This document shows, piece by piece, positions 23,370-31,330 of a stretch of 32,360 nt of DNA. The stretch is from assembly GCA_964428835.1 (NCBI GenBank), contig CAYRZQ010000038.1, positions 1 through 32,360 on the forward strand, read 5' to 3'. The translations under genes were made by a program, and so were the position numbers. This DNA comes from JAIXWP01 sp964428835. Lineage in GTDB: Bacteria > Bacteroidota > Bacteroidia > Flavobacteriales_D > Sanyastnellaceae. Positions within the stretch are counted from its first letter, which is position 1. Each line of letters starts with the position of its first letter. Below the pieces are notes generated by a model, which saw nothing but the letters and a program-made list of their open reading frames with translations, was not told the origin of the DNA and made no database searches.

Positions 23370-23406
23370 CTAGCCTACTAGCCTACTCTCTTACTGGCCT
23401 ACTAGC
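23370..23406. repeat. Inverted TAGGCYAG units overlapping the agmatinase 3' end
   Basis: Read on the minus strand this is five octamers of the TAGGCTAG/TAGGCCAG kind, one degenerate. They supply the final codons (L-V-G-Q) and border the TAA stop of the agmatinase-family gene. It is the same family as the array at 21262-21373 in opposite orientation. Confidence 0.9.
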
Positions 23407-24434
23407 ACCCCGCACATATAAAACAACAAGCGGGCGCCAACGTTGCCGTTCCAGTCGTCTTCGCCAGGGGAAACTTCTACAAGGTCGAAACCAATTATCT
23501 CTTTACCGCTTTCTTTCAACTTGTGCATGAGATAGGTTGCCTCATCAAACCACAATCCGCCTGGAACAGGAGTTCCTGTATTTGGACAGAGTGTAGGATC
23601 AAGGCCGTCAATATCGAAGCTGATATGAACTTTATCAGGCAATTGTTCTACGATTTGATCACAGATATCTTTCCATGTAGCGCCCTCAAACTGGCTGCGG
23701 CGCATAGCAGCGTTGGTATGTACAAATACACGTCCGCCTTGTCCCGTGGCGACATCATTTTCCTGTTCGCAAAAATCCCTGATTCCAACTTGCACAATGC
23801 GACTTACCTGCGGTATTTGTAATGCATTGTACATAATAGAAGCGTGAGAGTAGGTAAAACCTTCAAAGGCAATTCTAAAGTCCATGTGTGCATCGACATG
23901 TAAAATACCAAATGATGCATGACGCTTCGCTTGTGCTCTGAAATAACCGAGCGGAGTGCTATGATCTCCACCTACCAATCCCACTTTCTTGCCCTGCTCC
24001 ATCCAATAAGAGCAAGTAGCCTCTACCCACTGATTCATCGTTTCACAAGCAGCGTTGATTTCGGCTTGCATCTTCTGCGCCTCAGGGTCGGTTTCCACCT
24101 CCACACCATCTTCATACATAGCAATGATCTCCTGAGCTTTCTCCTTCATGATATCCGACAGATTCGCCAGATCCTCAGGCACTTCAATCATCGCTACACC
24201 TTTCTTCCATAGATTAGGAAATTCAGGATGAAAAAGATCTACCTGAAAGCTAGCTTCCATAATATGATCAGGTCCTCCTGAGGCTCCCGAACCATAAGAC
24301 ACCGTCACCTCCCATGGCACTGGCACTAATACAATGTCAGCTTCCTCTGGTGTAAATGGAAGTCCATAAATATTGCTATCGGTAAGCGCCGCACCATTCG
24401 GGTCAAACGCCTTGATCTTTTCTTCTTTTGTCAT
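23391..24434 (-). CDS. Agmatinase-family ureohydrolase
   Basis: A 347-residue manganese enzyme of the arginase/agmatinase/formiminoglutamase superfamily, which hydrolyses guanidino or formimino compounds to release urea or formamide. Metal ligands are in GGDHS, DAHMDF and SFDIDGLDP, all intact. YGSGASGGPDHI is the typical N-terminal substrate-loop region. An extra helical stretch (about residues 90-135) is present, as in Bacteroidota members annotated agmatinase family protein. The exact substrate (agmatine, guanidine or other) cannot be decided. I chose the ATG at 24434 because a TAnnTTTG box lies just upstream. A TTG at 24455 would be inside or before that promoter. The last residues are read from repeat units. 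Confidence 0.88.
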   Translation of the reverse strand: MTKEEKIKAFDPNGAALTDSNIYGLPFTPEEADIVLVPVPWEVTVSYGSGASGGPDHIMEASFQVDLFHPEFPNLWKKGVAMIEVPEDLANLSDIMKEKAQEIIAMYEDGVEVETDPEAQKMQAEINAACETMNQWVEATCSYWMEQGKKVGLVGGDHSTPLGYFRAQAKRHASFGILHVDAHMDFRIAFEGFTYSHASIMYNALQIPQVSRIVQVGIRDFCEQENDVATGQGGRVFVHTNAAMRRSQFEGATWKDICDQIVEQLPDKVHISFDIDGLDPTLCPNTGTPVPGGLWFDEATYLMHKLKESGKEIIGFDLVEVSPGEDDWNGNVGARLLFYMCGVLVGQ

Positions 24435-24438
24435 GCCG

Positions 24439-24446
24439 CAAAAGTA
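24439..24446 (-). promoter_or_regulatory. -7 promoter box for the agmatinase-family gene
   Basis: TACTTTTG on the minus strand matches TAnnTTTG and ends 4 nt before the ATG (TACTTTTGCGGCATG). This repeats the very short spacing seen for the GH16, InsA-like and rsmE genes. Confidence 0.55.
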
Positions 24447-24547
24447 AGGAATCAAAATGAATGGAACATTACTCCCTTATTTAGATAGTTTTACTATCAT
24501 TAACAAAAGTTATCAAACCATTCAAGAAAGTATTAGTTTATTTGTAC

Positions 24548-25222
24548 ATGCAGAAAATTTTAGAGCATTATACTGTTAGTCTCGACAAAGCACTGTATGC
24601 GAAAGATCCTGTATCTTCCGATATAGGAAAGGAAATTTTGCGTGAATCGGTCAAAATCCTCGCCCGCGAAGGCTTGGATGCATTCACGTTTAAGAAACTC
24701 GCTATTGCAATGTCTTCCACAGAGACAACGGTTTATCGCTACTTCAACAATAAACATCAACTGGTGATGTACCTCAGTTCTTGGTATTGGACGCAGTTAG
24801 AATGGAAAATTGTATTCGCTACGGCTAATATTCCTGACCCAAAAGAACAACTCTTGAGGGTGATTGAGGTGCTTTCAGAAAAAGCACAGCATGATCCTCG
24901 TTCCAGTCTTGTGAATGAAGAGCTCGTACAAAAAATCGTAACCCGCGATGCATATAAAGTATTTGAAATTTCGTGGGAAAATGATTCGCAAAAGAAAGGT
25001 TATTATAAAGCCTTTCAAGATTTGAATGACCGAATTGCGGACATCATTCATCGTTGTGATAAAAACTATAAATTCAGTCGAGCACTGGCAACAACGCTCG
25101 TTGAAACAGCCCAACGACAAATGTGCTTCCGAAATGACCTTCCACATCTCACCGATGTTGGGAAATCGGAAAAACAAACTCAAGATTTTTTAAACTCATT
25201 GGTTTATAACATTACAAAATAA
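24548..25222 (+). CDS. TetR-family transcriptional regulator
   Basis: A 224-residue regulator. The N-terminal TetR DNA-binding domain covers about residues 25-75, with REGLDAFTFKKLAIAMSSTETTVYRYFNNKHQLV containing the helix-turn-helix and the typical YRYFxNK end. The rest is an all-helical ligand-binding and dimer domain without recognisable substrate clues. The first about 25 residues form an extra N-terminal extension. It is the first gene of an operon with an ABC exporter, HlyD adaptor and TolC channel (1 bp gap to the ABC gene), so it probably controls that export system in response to its cargo. It is divergent from the agmatinase-family gene. The ATG at 24548 is preferred to a TTG at 24542. 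Confidence 0.88.
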   Translation: MQKILEHYTVSLDKALYAKDPVSSDIGKEILRESVKILAREGLDAFTFKKLAIAMSSTETTVYRYFNNKHQLVMYLSSWYWTQLEWKIVFATANIPDPKEQLLRVIEVLSEKAQHDPRSSLVNEELVQKIVTRDAYKVFEISWENDSQKKGYYKAFQDLNDRIADIIHRCDKNYKFSRALATTLVETAQRQMCFRNDLPHLTDVGKSEKQTQDFLNSLVYNITK

Positions 25223-25223
25223 A

Positions 25224-26897
25224 ATGGCCGACGGCACTTCCAACTCATCCGCAGTCAAGCGGTTTTTCAGACTTATCGCTCTCGAAAAAGTCGATATTCA
25301 AAACATTATCATCTTCGCAGTCTTCAGTGGATTGATCAACCTGTCGCTACCTCTGGGTATTCAGGCCATTATCAATTTCCTCAACTCTGGAGAGATTAGC
25401 ACTTCGTGGGCGCTGCTGCTCGTCTTCGTTGTACTTGGTGTAGCACTTGTCGGATTCTTGCAAATCAAACAATTGGCAATCACCGAGACCATCGAACAAC
25501 GTGTATTTGCTAAAGCAGCTTTCGACTTCGCTTTCAGAATACCACGCATCAAGCAGAATGCTGTTCAAAATAAATATGTACCTGAATTGGTAAACCGATT
25601 CTTCGAGGTACTCACGGTTCAAAAGGGTCTTTCAAAAATTTTGATCGACTTTTCCTCTGCTGCACTACAAATAATTTTCGGTTTGATATTGCTTTCGCTC
25701 TATCACCCGATGTTCATTCTTTTGGGTATAGGTCTCGTACTCCTTCTATATGTGATCTTCCGTGTTACAGGCCCAGCTGGTCTTCGAACTTCACTCGAAG
25801 AGTCAAAATATAAATTCGAAGTAGCTCACTGGCTCGAAGAAATTGGAAGAACAATGAATACTTTCAAACTCATTGGTAACTCCGAACTTCCAGTTAAGCG
25901 TACCGACGAGCTTGTATCAGGCTATCTCAAGGCTCGCAAAAAACACTTCCGCATCCTCGTGTGGCAGTTTAAAGGAATGATCGTTTTCAAAGTTGTAGTG
26001 GCCGCAGGTCTTTTGACGCTCGGGTCACTTCTAGTGATCGACCGTCAAATAAACATCGGTCAGTTTGTGGCAGCAGAAGTTATCATCATTATGCTTATTG
26101 GTGCAGTAGAAAAGCTCATCCTAAGCATGGATACCATTTATGACTTGCTCACAGCGTTGGAAAAAATTGGAACGGTAACCGACCTACCAGTTGAGGAAGA
26201 TAAAGGAACAGATCTTCGAGATACAAACTGTGACAACGGATTGAATATTCGTTTTAACAATGTAGCTTTCTCATACCCAGATGGCGATGAAGAAGTGTTG
26301 AAAGGTGCCAGCTTGGAAATTATTTCTGGACATCGCGTCTGTATCAGCGGACCTAATGGCGTAGGTAAGACGACTCTGCTAAAATTACTCACTGGTATCT
26401 ATGACTCGTTTTCTGGTACTATTACTCTTAATGGACTTCCATTCAGAAGCTTGAGAATCGAAGCGCTGCGTTCTATCATAGGAGACAATCTTAATGATAC
26501 CGATGTATTCAAAGGCTCTCTTTTTGAAAACATCCAAGCAGGCAGACCAAACATTACCAAAGACCGTGTAATGTGGGCGCTGCGCCAAGTACAGCTTGAT
26601 GAATTCGTTTCGTCTCACCCCACAGGACTCGAAACGCCGATTGATCCAGAAGGCAAACGACTTTCCAAAACAATTACAAGAAAAATAGTACTGGCCCGCG
26701 CAATAGTTGATAATCCTAAGATTCTTCTTTTAGAAGATAATCTTTCCAACCTAAAAAATGATGAACGCGAATTAATCTACAACAATATCCTATCAAAACA
26801 ACACGGTTGGACGGTTATCATCGTGAGTAATGATGAGATTGTTGCTAATAAATGCGACGATCGCTATGTAATGGATAATGGTGTTATTTTAAATTAA
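25224..26897 (+). CDS. ABC exporter (permease-ATPase) with degenerate ATPase motifs
   Basis: A 557-residue half transporter with about six membrane helices (residues 25-310) and a C-terminal ATP-binding domain. It lacks the C39 peptidase domain of bacteriocin exporters. Walker A is good (GPNGVGKTT, 376-384), but other key motifs depart from consensus: the Q-loop glutamine is probably N424, the LSGGQ signature reads LSKTI (480-484), Walker B ends in E504-D505 instead of D-E, and the H-loop histidine is N536 (IVSND). ATP may be bound, but normal hydrolysis is doubtful. Being in an operon with HlyD- and TolC-like proteins it should form a type I-like export assembly. The cargo is unknown. The frame is clean, so this is not a recent pseudogene. 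Confidence 0.9.
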   Translation: MADGTSNSSAVKRFFRLIALEKVDIQNIIIFAVFSGLINLSLPLGIQAIINFLNSGEISTSWALLLVFVVLGVALVGFLQIKQLAITETIEQRVFAKAAFDFAFRIPRIKQNAVQNKYVPELVNRFFEVLTVQKGLSKILIDFSSAALQIIFGLILLSLYHPMFILLGIGLVLLLYVIFRVTGPAGLRTSLEESKYKFEVAHWLEEIGRTMNTFKLIGNSELPVKRTDELVSGYLKARKKHFRILVWQFKGMIVFKVVVAAGLLTLGSLLVIDRQINIGQFVAAEVIIIMLIGAVEKLILSMDTIYDLLTALEKIGTVTDLPVEEDKGTDLRDTNCDNGLNIRFNNVAFSYPDGDEEVLKGASLEIISGHRVCISGPNGVGKTTLLKLLTGIYDSFSGTITLNGLPFRSLRIEALRSIIGDNLNDTDVFKGSLFENIQAGRPNITKDRVMWALRQVQLDEFVSSHPTGLETPIDPEGKRLSKTITRKIVLARAIVDNPKILLLEDNLSNLKNDERELIYNNILSKQHGWTVIIVSNDEIVANKCDDRYVMDNGVILN

Positions 26898-26904
26898 TAA
26901 GAAA

Positions 26905-28278
26905 ATGCTAGACATATCAAATAAAGAAAGTGTATCACACAGGCTTGATAAATCAAAACTAAAGGCCTTTGGTGAAATACATCAAGTAAGTAGCAGTAAA
27001 ATGCTCAAGCGCTGGCTCTACATTATTTTCGGTATTTTGATTGGTATCCTGTTTCTCCCTTGGACACAGAATATCCAATCCGTTGGACTTGTCACCGCGC
27101 TCAATCCAGAACAACGCCCCCAAACTGTAAATACTATTATTGGCGGACAGATTGCGAAATGGTTTGTTCAGGAAGGTGACTTCGTCAAAAAAGGTGACAC
27201 TATCATGTACATTACCGAGATCAAGGACGATTACTTTGACCCAAATCTTTTGGTGAATGTAGAATCTCAAATCAAAGCGAAAGAAAGCTCAGTGAATTCA
27301 TACATGGAAAAGGTTCGTGCGCTCGATCAACAAATCGATGCTTTGATTGCGAACAAAGAGTTCAAACTGCAACAAGCGCAAAACAAGTTAAAGCAGGCCT
27401 ATCTCAAGGTAAAGAGTGATAGTATTGAATACGAAGCTGCCCGAAACAACCTCGTGGTAGCCGAAGATCAGTTGAAGCGATTTGAAGAACTTTTCAAAAA
27501 AGATCTGGTATCGAGAACTGAATTTGAAGGACGTAAAGTGGCACTTCAAAATGCCACAGCAAAATCAATTGATGCCGAAAATAAATTATTGATTTCCAAA
27601 AATGAAATCCTTGTAGCTCGCACCGAACTGAATACCATTGATAGCGAGTTTCGAGATAAAATCGGTAAAGCTGAATCTGATAAATTCGCTTCGCTTTCAT
27701 CCATGTATGACGCAGAAGCGCAAGTGACGAAGTTGCAAAACACTTATGTAAACTACGATCGCCGCAGTGGGTTCTATTTCATCACCGCACCTCAAGATGG
27801 CTATATTACACAAGCCATTACAACAGGTATCGGTGAGACCATCAAAGAAGGCGATGAAGTGGTAAGTATCATGCCTGCAAAAATTGATATGGCCGTAGAA
27901 ATGTTTGTGGATCCAATGGACTTACCTCTTATTAAAGTTGGACAAAAAGTAAGATACATTTTCGATGGATGGCCTGCCTTCGTATTTAGTGGATGGCCAA
28001 ATGCTTCCTTTGGTACCTTTGGAGGTAAAGTATATGCTATCGATAATTTCATAAGTGCCAATGGAAAATACCGTATGCTTGTAATTCCTGACCCAGCAGA
28101 ACTTCCTTGGCCGGAAGGTCTGCGCGTGGGCACTGGCGCCAATGGTATCGCACTCTTAAAAGACGTTCCAATCTGGTATGAACTATGGCGTCAATTCAAT
28201 GGATTCCCGCCAGACTATTATACAGGTAATCGCAAAGAAGTGGACAAATCATCTTCTAAAAAAGAGGAGAAAAAATAA
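26905..28278 (+). CDS. HlyD-family periplasmic adaptor protein
   Basis: A 457-residue membrane-fusion protein. A short cytoplasmic N-terminus is followed by one membrane helix (about 36-53), then a lipoyl half-motif (GGQIAKWFVQEGDFVKKGDTI), a long coiled-coil hairpin (about 117-285), the second lipoyl half (ITAPQDGYITQAITTGIGETI) and beta-barrel domains. The protein ends in a lysine-rich tail (DKSSSKKEEKK). It links the inner-membrane ABC exporter to the TolC-like outer-membrane channel. Its gene starts 7 bp after the ABC gene, and its TAA stop shares one base with the start of the TolC-like gene. Confidence 0.92.
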   Translation: MLDISNKESVSHRLDKSKLKAFGEIHQVSSSKMLKRWLYIIFGILIGILFLPWTQNIQSVGLVTALNPEQRPQTVNTIIGGQIAKWFVQEGDFVKKGDTIMYITEIKDDYFDPNLLVNVESQIKAKESSVNSYMEKVRALDQQIDALIANKEFKLQQAQNKLKQAYLKVKSDSIEYEAARNNLVVAEDQLKRFEELFKKDLVSRTEFEGRKVALQNATAKSIDAENKLLISKNEILVARTELNTIDSEFRDKIGKAESDKFASLSSMYDAEAQVTKLQNTYVNYDRRSGFYFITAPQDGYITQAITTGIGETIKEGDEVVSIMPAKIDMAVEMFVDPMDLPLIKVGQKVRYIFDGWPAFVFSGWPNASFGTFGGKVYAIDNFISANGKYRMLVIPDPAELPWPEGLRVGTGANGIALLKDVPIWYELWRQFNGFPPDYYTGNRKEVDKSSSKKEEKK

Positions 28279-29705
28279 TGATGCGTTTTAGAAATATCAC
28301 ACTACTTCTCCTCTGCTCTGCCTTTGCTTTCAATCTTTCAGCACAACGAGACAGCATCGTCTCGTTGCCGTTGCAGGAGTTTCTAAATATCGTTCGCACT
28401 TATCACCCTATGGCCTTAAGTGCAGAACTACAATTAGATAATGCAGAGAGTTTTGAAAGACGAGCCAGAGGGGCTTTCGATCCAAAGCTAGAAGCCAACT
28501 TCAATGAGAAGTTTTATAAAGAAACTTCATACTTCTCTGAAGCGAGCTCCATGCTGAAATTACCGACGCGCAGCCCTCTTTCTTTGAAAGCTGGTTACGA
28601 TCTCAACAGCGGTGCTTTTCTTGATCAAAGTAAAGTAACTCCCGATGATGGACTCATCACAGCGGGGCTGAGCATGCCTTTACTACAAGGGCTGCTTATC
28701 GATGAACGTCGCACTGCGATGCGCGTTTCTCAAGCATTTGAAGAATTCTCAATTGCCGAGCGCGCTTCTATGTACAACCAACTCATCTTCGAATCATACG
28801 GAGCTTATTGGAATTGGTGGTCAAGCGTTGAGAAAAGAAGAATTGCACAAGAAATGCTCGATATCGCTACCATTCGATTCGACGCTGTTAAACAACGCGC
28901 TCTTGCCGGCGACCGCCCATTCATCGACACTGTTGAAGCCTATCTTCAAGTTCAGTTGCGTCAACAACAACTGCTCGAAAATATCACCATAGAAGTGAAG
29001 TCACGCTTTTTCTTAAGTGGTTTTTTATGGTATAATGATGACACCTCTTCGATTCCAACAGGACTTATCATCAGCGAAAAAGCCATTCCCGAAAACCCAC
29101 TGGGACAATTGCCTCCTGAGTTGATGACTATATCTCGTTCTCAGATATTAACTACTATCGATACCTCGCATCCTATCATTCTGGCAACCGATGCGAAGAT
29201 TAAACAAATGGAAGCAGAGGCGCGATGGAAACAAGAAAAGCTCTTGCCAAAATTAGATGTGGATTACAACTTCCTCAACACGGGAATGATCAACGCAGAT
29301 GATATAATGTTCTCTACTCGCAACTATAAATGGGGATTGAATTTTAGTTTCCCCATTTTCTTAAGAGAAGCGCGCGGTGACCTCCAATTGACGCGCATTA
29401 AAATTGCAGAGAACAATTACATCCGAGATTTGAAAGCAGTTGAACTGAGTAATAAGGCGAACGCCGCTTTTACCAATGTCGCTCTTATACGCGACCAAAC
29501 AAACGTGGCTCGAGCAAACGTTGCAAATTATAGAACATTACTCGAAGCAGAACGCCTTCGCTTCTTCAATGGAGAAAGCTCTCTATTCATCGTAAATCAG
29601 CGTGAAATGCAACTAGCAGATGCTCAAAATAAACTCGTAGATTTACAAAGCAAGCTCGAAATGGCAAGTGCAGAAGTGTTATATTTCCTCGGACAATTGA
29701 AATAA
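28278..29705 (+). CDS. TolC-family outer-membrane channel protein
   Basis: A 475-residue outer-membrane efflux protein. A signal peptide (residues about 1-22, ending LSAQ) is followed by two repeats of long coiled helices and barrel strands (LQEFLNIVRTYHPMALSAEL at the start, WGLNFSFPIFLREARGDLQL in the second half), the normal TolC/OEP layout. It would trimerise to form the exit channel for the ABC-HlyD pair. It begins with two ATG codons in a row, the first overlapping the preceding stop (TAATG). Confidence 0.92.
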   Translation: MMRFRNITLLLLCSAFAFNLSAQRDSIVSLPLQEFLNIVRTYHPMALSAELQLDNAESFERRARGAFDPKLEANFNEKFYKETSYFSEASSMLKLPTRSPLSLKAGYDLNSGAFLDQSKVTPDDGLITAGLSMPLLQGLLIDERRTAMRVSQAFEEFSIAERASMYNQLIFESYGAYWNWWSSVEKRRIAQEMLDIATIRFDAVKQRALAGDRPFIDTVEAYLQVQLRQQQLLENITIEVKSRFFLSGFLWYNDDTSSIPTGLIISEKAIPENPLGQLPPELMTISRSQILTTIDTSHPIILATDAKIKQMEAEARWKQEKLLPKLDVDYNFLNTGMINADDIMFSTRNYKWGLNFSFPIFLREARGDLQLTRIKIAENNYIRDLKAVELSNKANAAFTNVALIRDQTNVARANVANYRTLLEAERLRFFNGESSLFIVNQREMQLADAQNKLVDLQSKLEMASAEVLYFLGQLK

Positions 29706-29721
29706 TTTAAAACAATACACC

Positions 29722-30039
29722 ATGATCGTCATACACATTATTACCAAAAAAGAAGAGCAATTGAACCAAATTGCTGAATGGTTGATTAAGGAAAAGCTAG
29801 TGCATGGCGGAGTGGATATTGATTATCAAGACACATTCGTGCTCAACGAAAAAGAGGAACTCGTGCGCACAACTACCTACAAAATGCAAGCGCGCACCAA
29901 AGGTCTTCTTTTCAACCTAATAGAATCGGGCCTACGAAGCAATTTCCATCAAGACACCCCCTATCTCTACAGCACCCCCATCGTCAATATGGACCGCATA
30001 CAATCAAAAGAATTGGTTGAAAGCACGCTGAAAATCTAG
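29722..30039 (+). CDS. CutA1-like small protein
   Basis: A 105-residue protein with the beta-alpha-beta pattern of the CutA/GlnB ferredoxin-like fold: an opening strand MIVIHIIT, a helix EEQLNQIAEWLIKEKLV, strands around VDIDYQDTFVLNE and RTTTYKMQARTK, a second helix and the ending YLYSTPIVNMD. CutA1 proteins form trimers and have been tied loosely to divalent-metal tolerance. Similarity is in layout rather than exact motifs, so a related but distinct family is possible. It lies 16 bp after the TolC-like gene and may be the last gene of that operon. Its stop codon is followed at once by GCGAC repeats. Confidence 0.6.
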   Translation: MIVIHIITKKEEQLNQIAEWLIKEKLVHGGVDIDYQDTFVLNEKEELVRTTTYKMQARTKGLLFNLIESGLRSNFHQDTPYLYSTPIVNMDRIQSKELVESTLKI

Positions 30040-30206
30040 CGACTAAGCGACGGAGCGACTAGAATTACTTCATTCCTTTGTTCCCCTGTTCTTGTTCCTG
30101 TTCTTGTTCTTGTTCTTGTTCTTGTTCTTGTTCTTGTTCTTGTTCCTGTTCTTGTTCTTGTTCCTGTTCTTGTTCTTGTTCCTTCATCTCGTCGCTTTGT
30201 CGCTTT
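30037..30206. repeat. Composite repeat: GCGAC units around a TGTTCY x16 array
   Basis: The left side carries GCGACTAAGCGACGGAGCGAC (30040-30060). The middle is 16 uninterrupted hexamers TGTTCT/TGTTCC (30087-30182). The right side carries GTCGCTTTGTCGC (30190-30202), an inverted version of the left. The whole space between the CutA-like and rsmE genes is made of these repeats. The hexamer is the complement of the AACAAG unit at 8767. Confidence 0.95.
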
Positions 30207-30210
30207 TCCC

Positions 30211-30218
30211 TATCTTTG
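30211..30218 (+). promoter_or_regulatory. -7 promoter box for rsmE
   Basis: TATCTTTG ends 4 nt before the rsmE ATG (TATCTTTGTTTCATG). With the preceding GTCGCTTTTCC it is very like the region in front of the GH16 gene. Confidence 0.6.
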
Positions 30219-30222
30219 TTTC

Positions 30223-30924
30223 ATGCATTGGTTTTATTATTCAGGCGACATAAGGGATGCGGTGATAGAGCCGGATGAGGAAGAACAGCGTCATATTCGT
30301 GCGCTGCGAATTCGCGAAGGTGAAGAAGTTATTTGCACTGATGGAAAAGGCATTGTTCACCATTGTAAAGCAGAGTTCGGTAAAAAATCTACATCGTTTA
30401 GAATTATTCATTCTGAAGAAAAAAAAGAAAATGGAGCTAAACTTACCCTTGCCATTGCTCCCACAAAAAATATCGACCGCTTGGAATGGTTGATTGAAAA
30501 AGCTGTAGAAGTAGGTGTTCACGAGATTCTACTATTCAAAGGAGAACATTCCGAACGACCGCTTATCAAATTGGAGAGACTTCAACGTGTGGCTATTGCT
30601 GCCATGAAACAAAGTCAGCGAGCGATCTTACCACATATTTCTCCATTAGAAGAATTTCAAGCCATCATAGCGCATCCATGCAAGAATAAATATCTAGCAC
30701 ATTGCGTGGAAGACGCAGAAAAGAAATTATTGCAGAATATTCTCCCCAGCCAACAAGATGTATTGATTGCTATCGGACCTGAAGGTGATTTTTCAGTTAA
30801 TGAAATTAAAACCGCAAAAATCAATGGCTTTCATGCAGTAAGTTTGGGCGACGCAAGATTGCGAACTGAGACTGCTGGACTTGCGGCAGTCTTTACTTTT
30901 TCACTTTTAAATCAAAAAGCATGA
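30223..30924 (+). CDS. rsmE: 16S rRNA m3U1498 methyltransferase
   Basis: A 233-residue SPOUT-family methyltransferase that uses S-adenosylmethionine to methylate N3 of U1498 in 16S rRNA. The N-terminal PUA-like RNA-binding part (HIRALRIREGEE) is followed by the knotted catalytic domain with APTKNIDRLEWLIEKAVEVG, the SAM-binding IGPEGDFS and LGDARLRTETAGLAA, all characteristic. Length is normal. It overlaps the next gene by ATGA. The start is set by the HWFYYSGDI opening and the promoter box 4 nt upstream. A longer in-frame option would read through the repeat array and is not credible. Confidence 0.95.
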   Translation: MHWFYYSGDIRDAVIEPDEEEQRHIRALRIREGEEVICTDGKGIVHHCKAEFGKKSTSFRIIHSEEKKENGAKLTLAIAPTKNIDRLEWLIEKAVEVGVHEILLFKGEHSERPLIKLERLQRVAIAAMKQSQRAILPHISPLEEFQAIIAHPCKNKYLAHCVEDAEKKLLQNILPSQQDVLIAIGPEGDFSVNEIKTAKINGFHAVSLGDARLRTETAGLAAVFTFSLLNQKA

Positions 30925-31229
30925 TACGCTTTATTTTCCGTACAGCTGGTATGCTATTTATCGTAGCGCTCATCGCCGCCTATTTCACCAATCCTACCGC
31001 GGAAGATTTTAAGAAAGAAGTGAAAGCTCGCATGGAGAGCGAATTCAAAGAACACCTCGACAATCCAGCGCTCGCCTTGATTGCAGAAGAAGGAATGGAA
31101 TTCGTGGCAGACCTCACTGAAAAAATGGTGACGAGAGATGAGTTTTATTTCTTCTCCATTTACACCCTAGAACTACCCACCGGTGACGAGAAATTCGTCG
31201 GAATTTTTGGAAAGTTTATACCGGTGTAG
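30921..31229 (+). CDS. Small membrane-anchored protein (DUF4359-like)
   Basis: A 102-residue protein with one N-terminal hydrophobic segment (FRTAGMLFIVALIAAYF) followed by TNPTAEDFKKEVKARM and a small alpha/beta part ending in FYFFSIYTLEL...FVGIFGKFIPV. The TNP-x-E-D-F start after the helix and the GIFG-x-F ending fit DUF4359, a family of unknown function. It probably sits in the inner membrane facing out, or is lipid-side anchored. It is translationally coupled to rsmE through an ATGA overlap, but no functional link is evident. A purine-rich tandem repeat begins 8 bases after its stop. Confidence 0.75.
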   Translation: MIRFIFRTAGMLFIVALIAAYFTNPTAEDFKKEVKARMESEFKEHLDNPALALIAEEGMEFVADLTEKMVTRDEFYFFSIYTLELPTGDEKFVGIFGKFIPV

Positions 31230-31236
31230 GCGAGGG

Positions 31237-31330
31237 AATAGGAATAAGAAATAGGAATAGGAAATAGGAATAGGAAATAGGAAATAGGAAATAGGAATAG
31301 GGAATAGGGAGTAGGAATAGGGGAAAAAAA
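31237..31330. repeat. ATAGGA/ATAGGAA purine tandem repeat
   Basis: About 13 units of 6-7 bp (ATAGGA, ATAGGAA, ATAGGGA) follow the DUF4359-like gene. The purine strand is the sense strand of that gene. Confidence 0.93.

Noticed and set aside
25224..26897. Pseudogene call for the degenerate ABC exporter
   Set aside because: The frame is full-length without stops, Walker A is intact and the operon structure is preserved, so altered function is more likely than decay.
30078..30278. Open frame giving a long Ser-Cys repeat
   Set aside because: It is the translation of the TGTTCY array running out of frame into rsmE. The 6-bp unit keeps any frame open.
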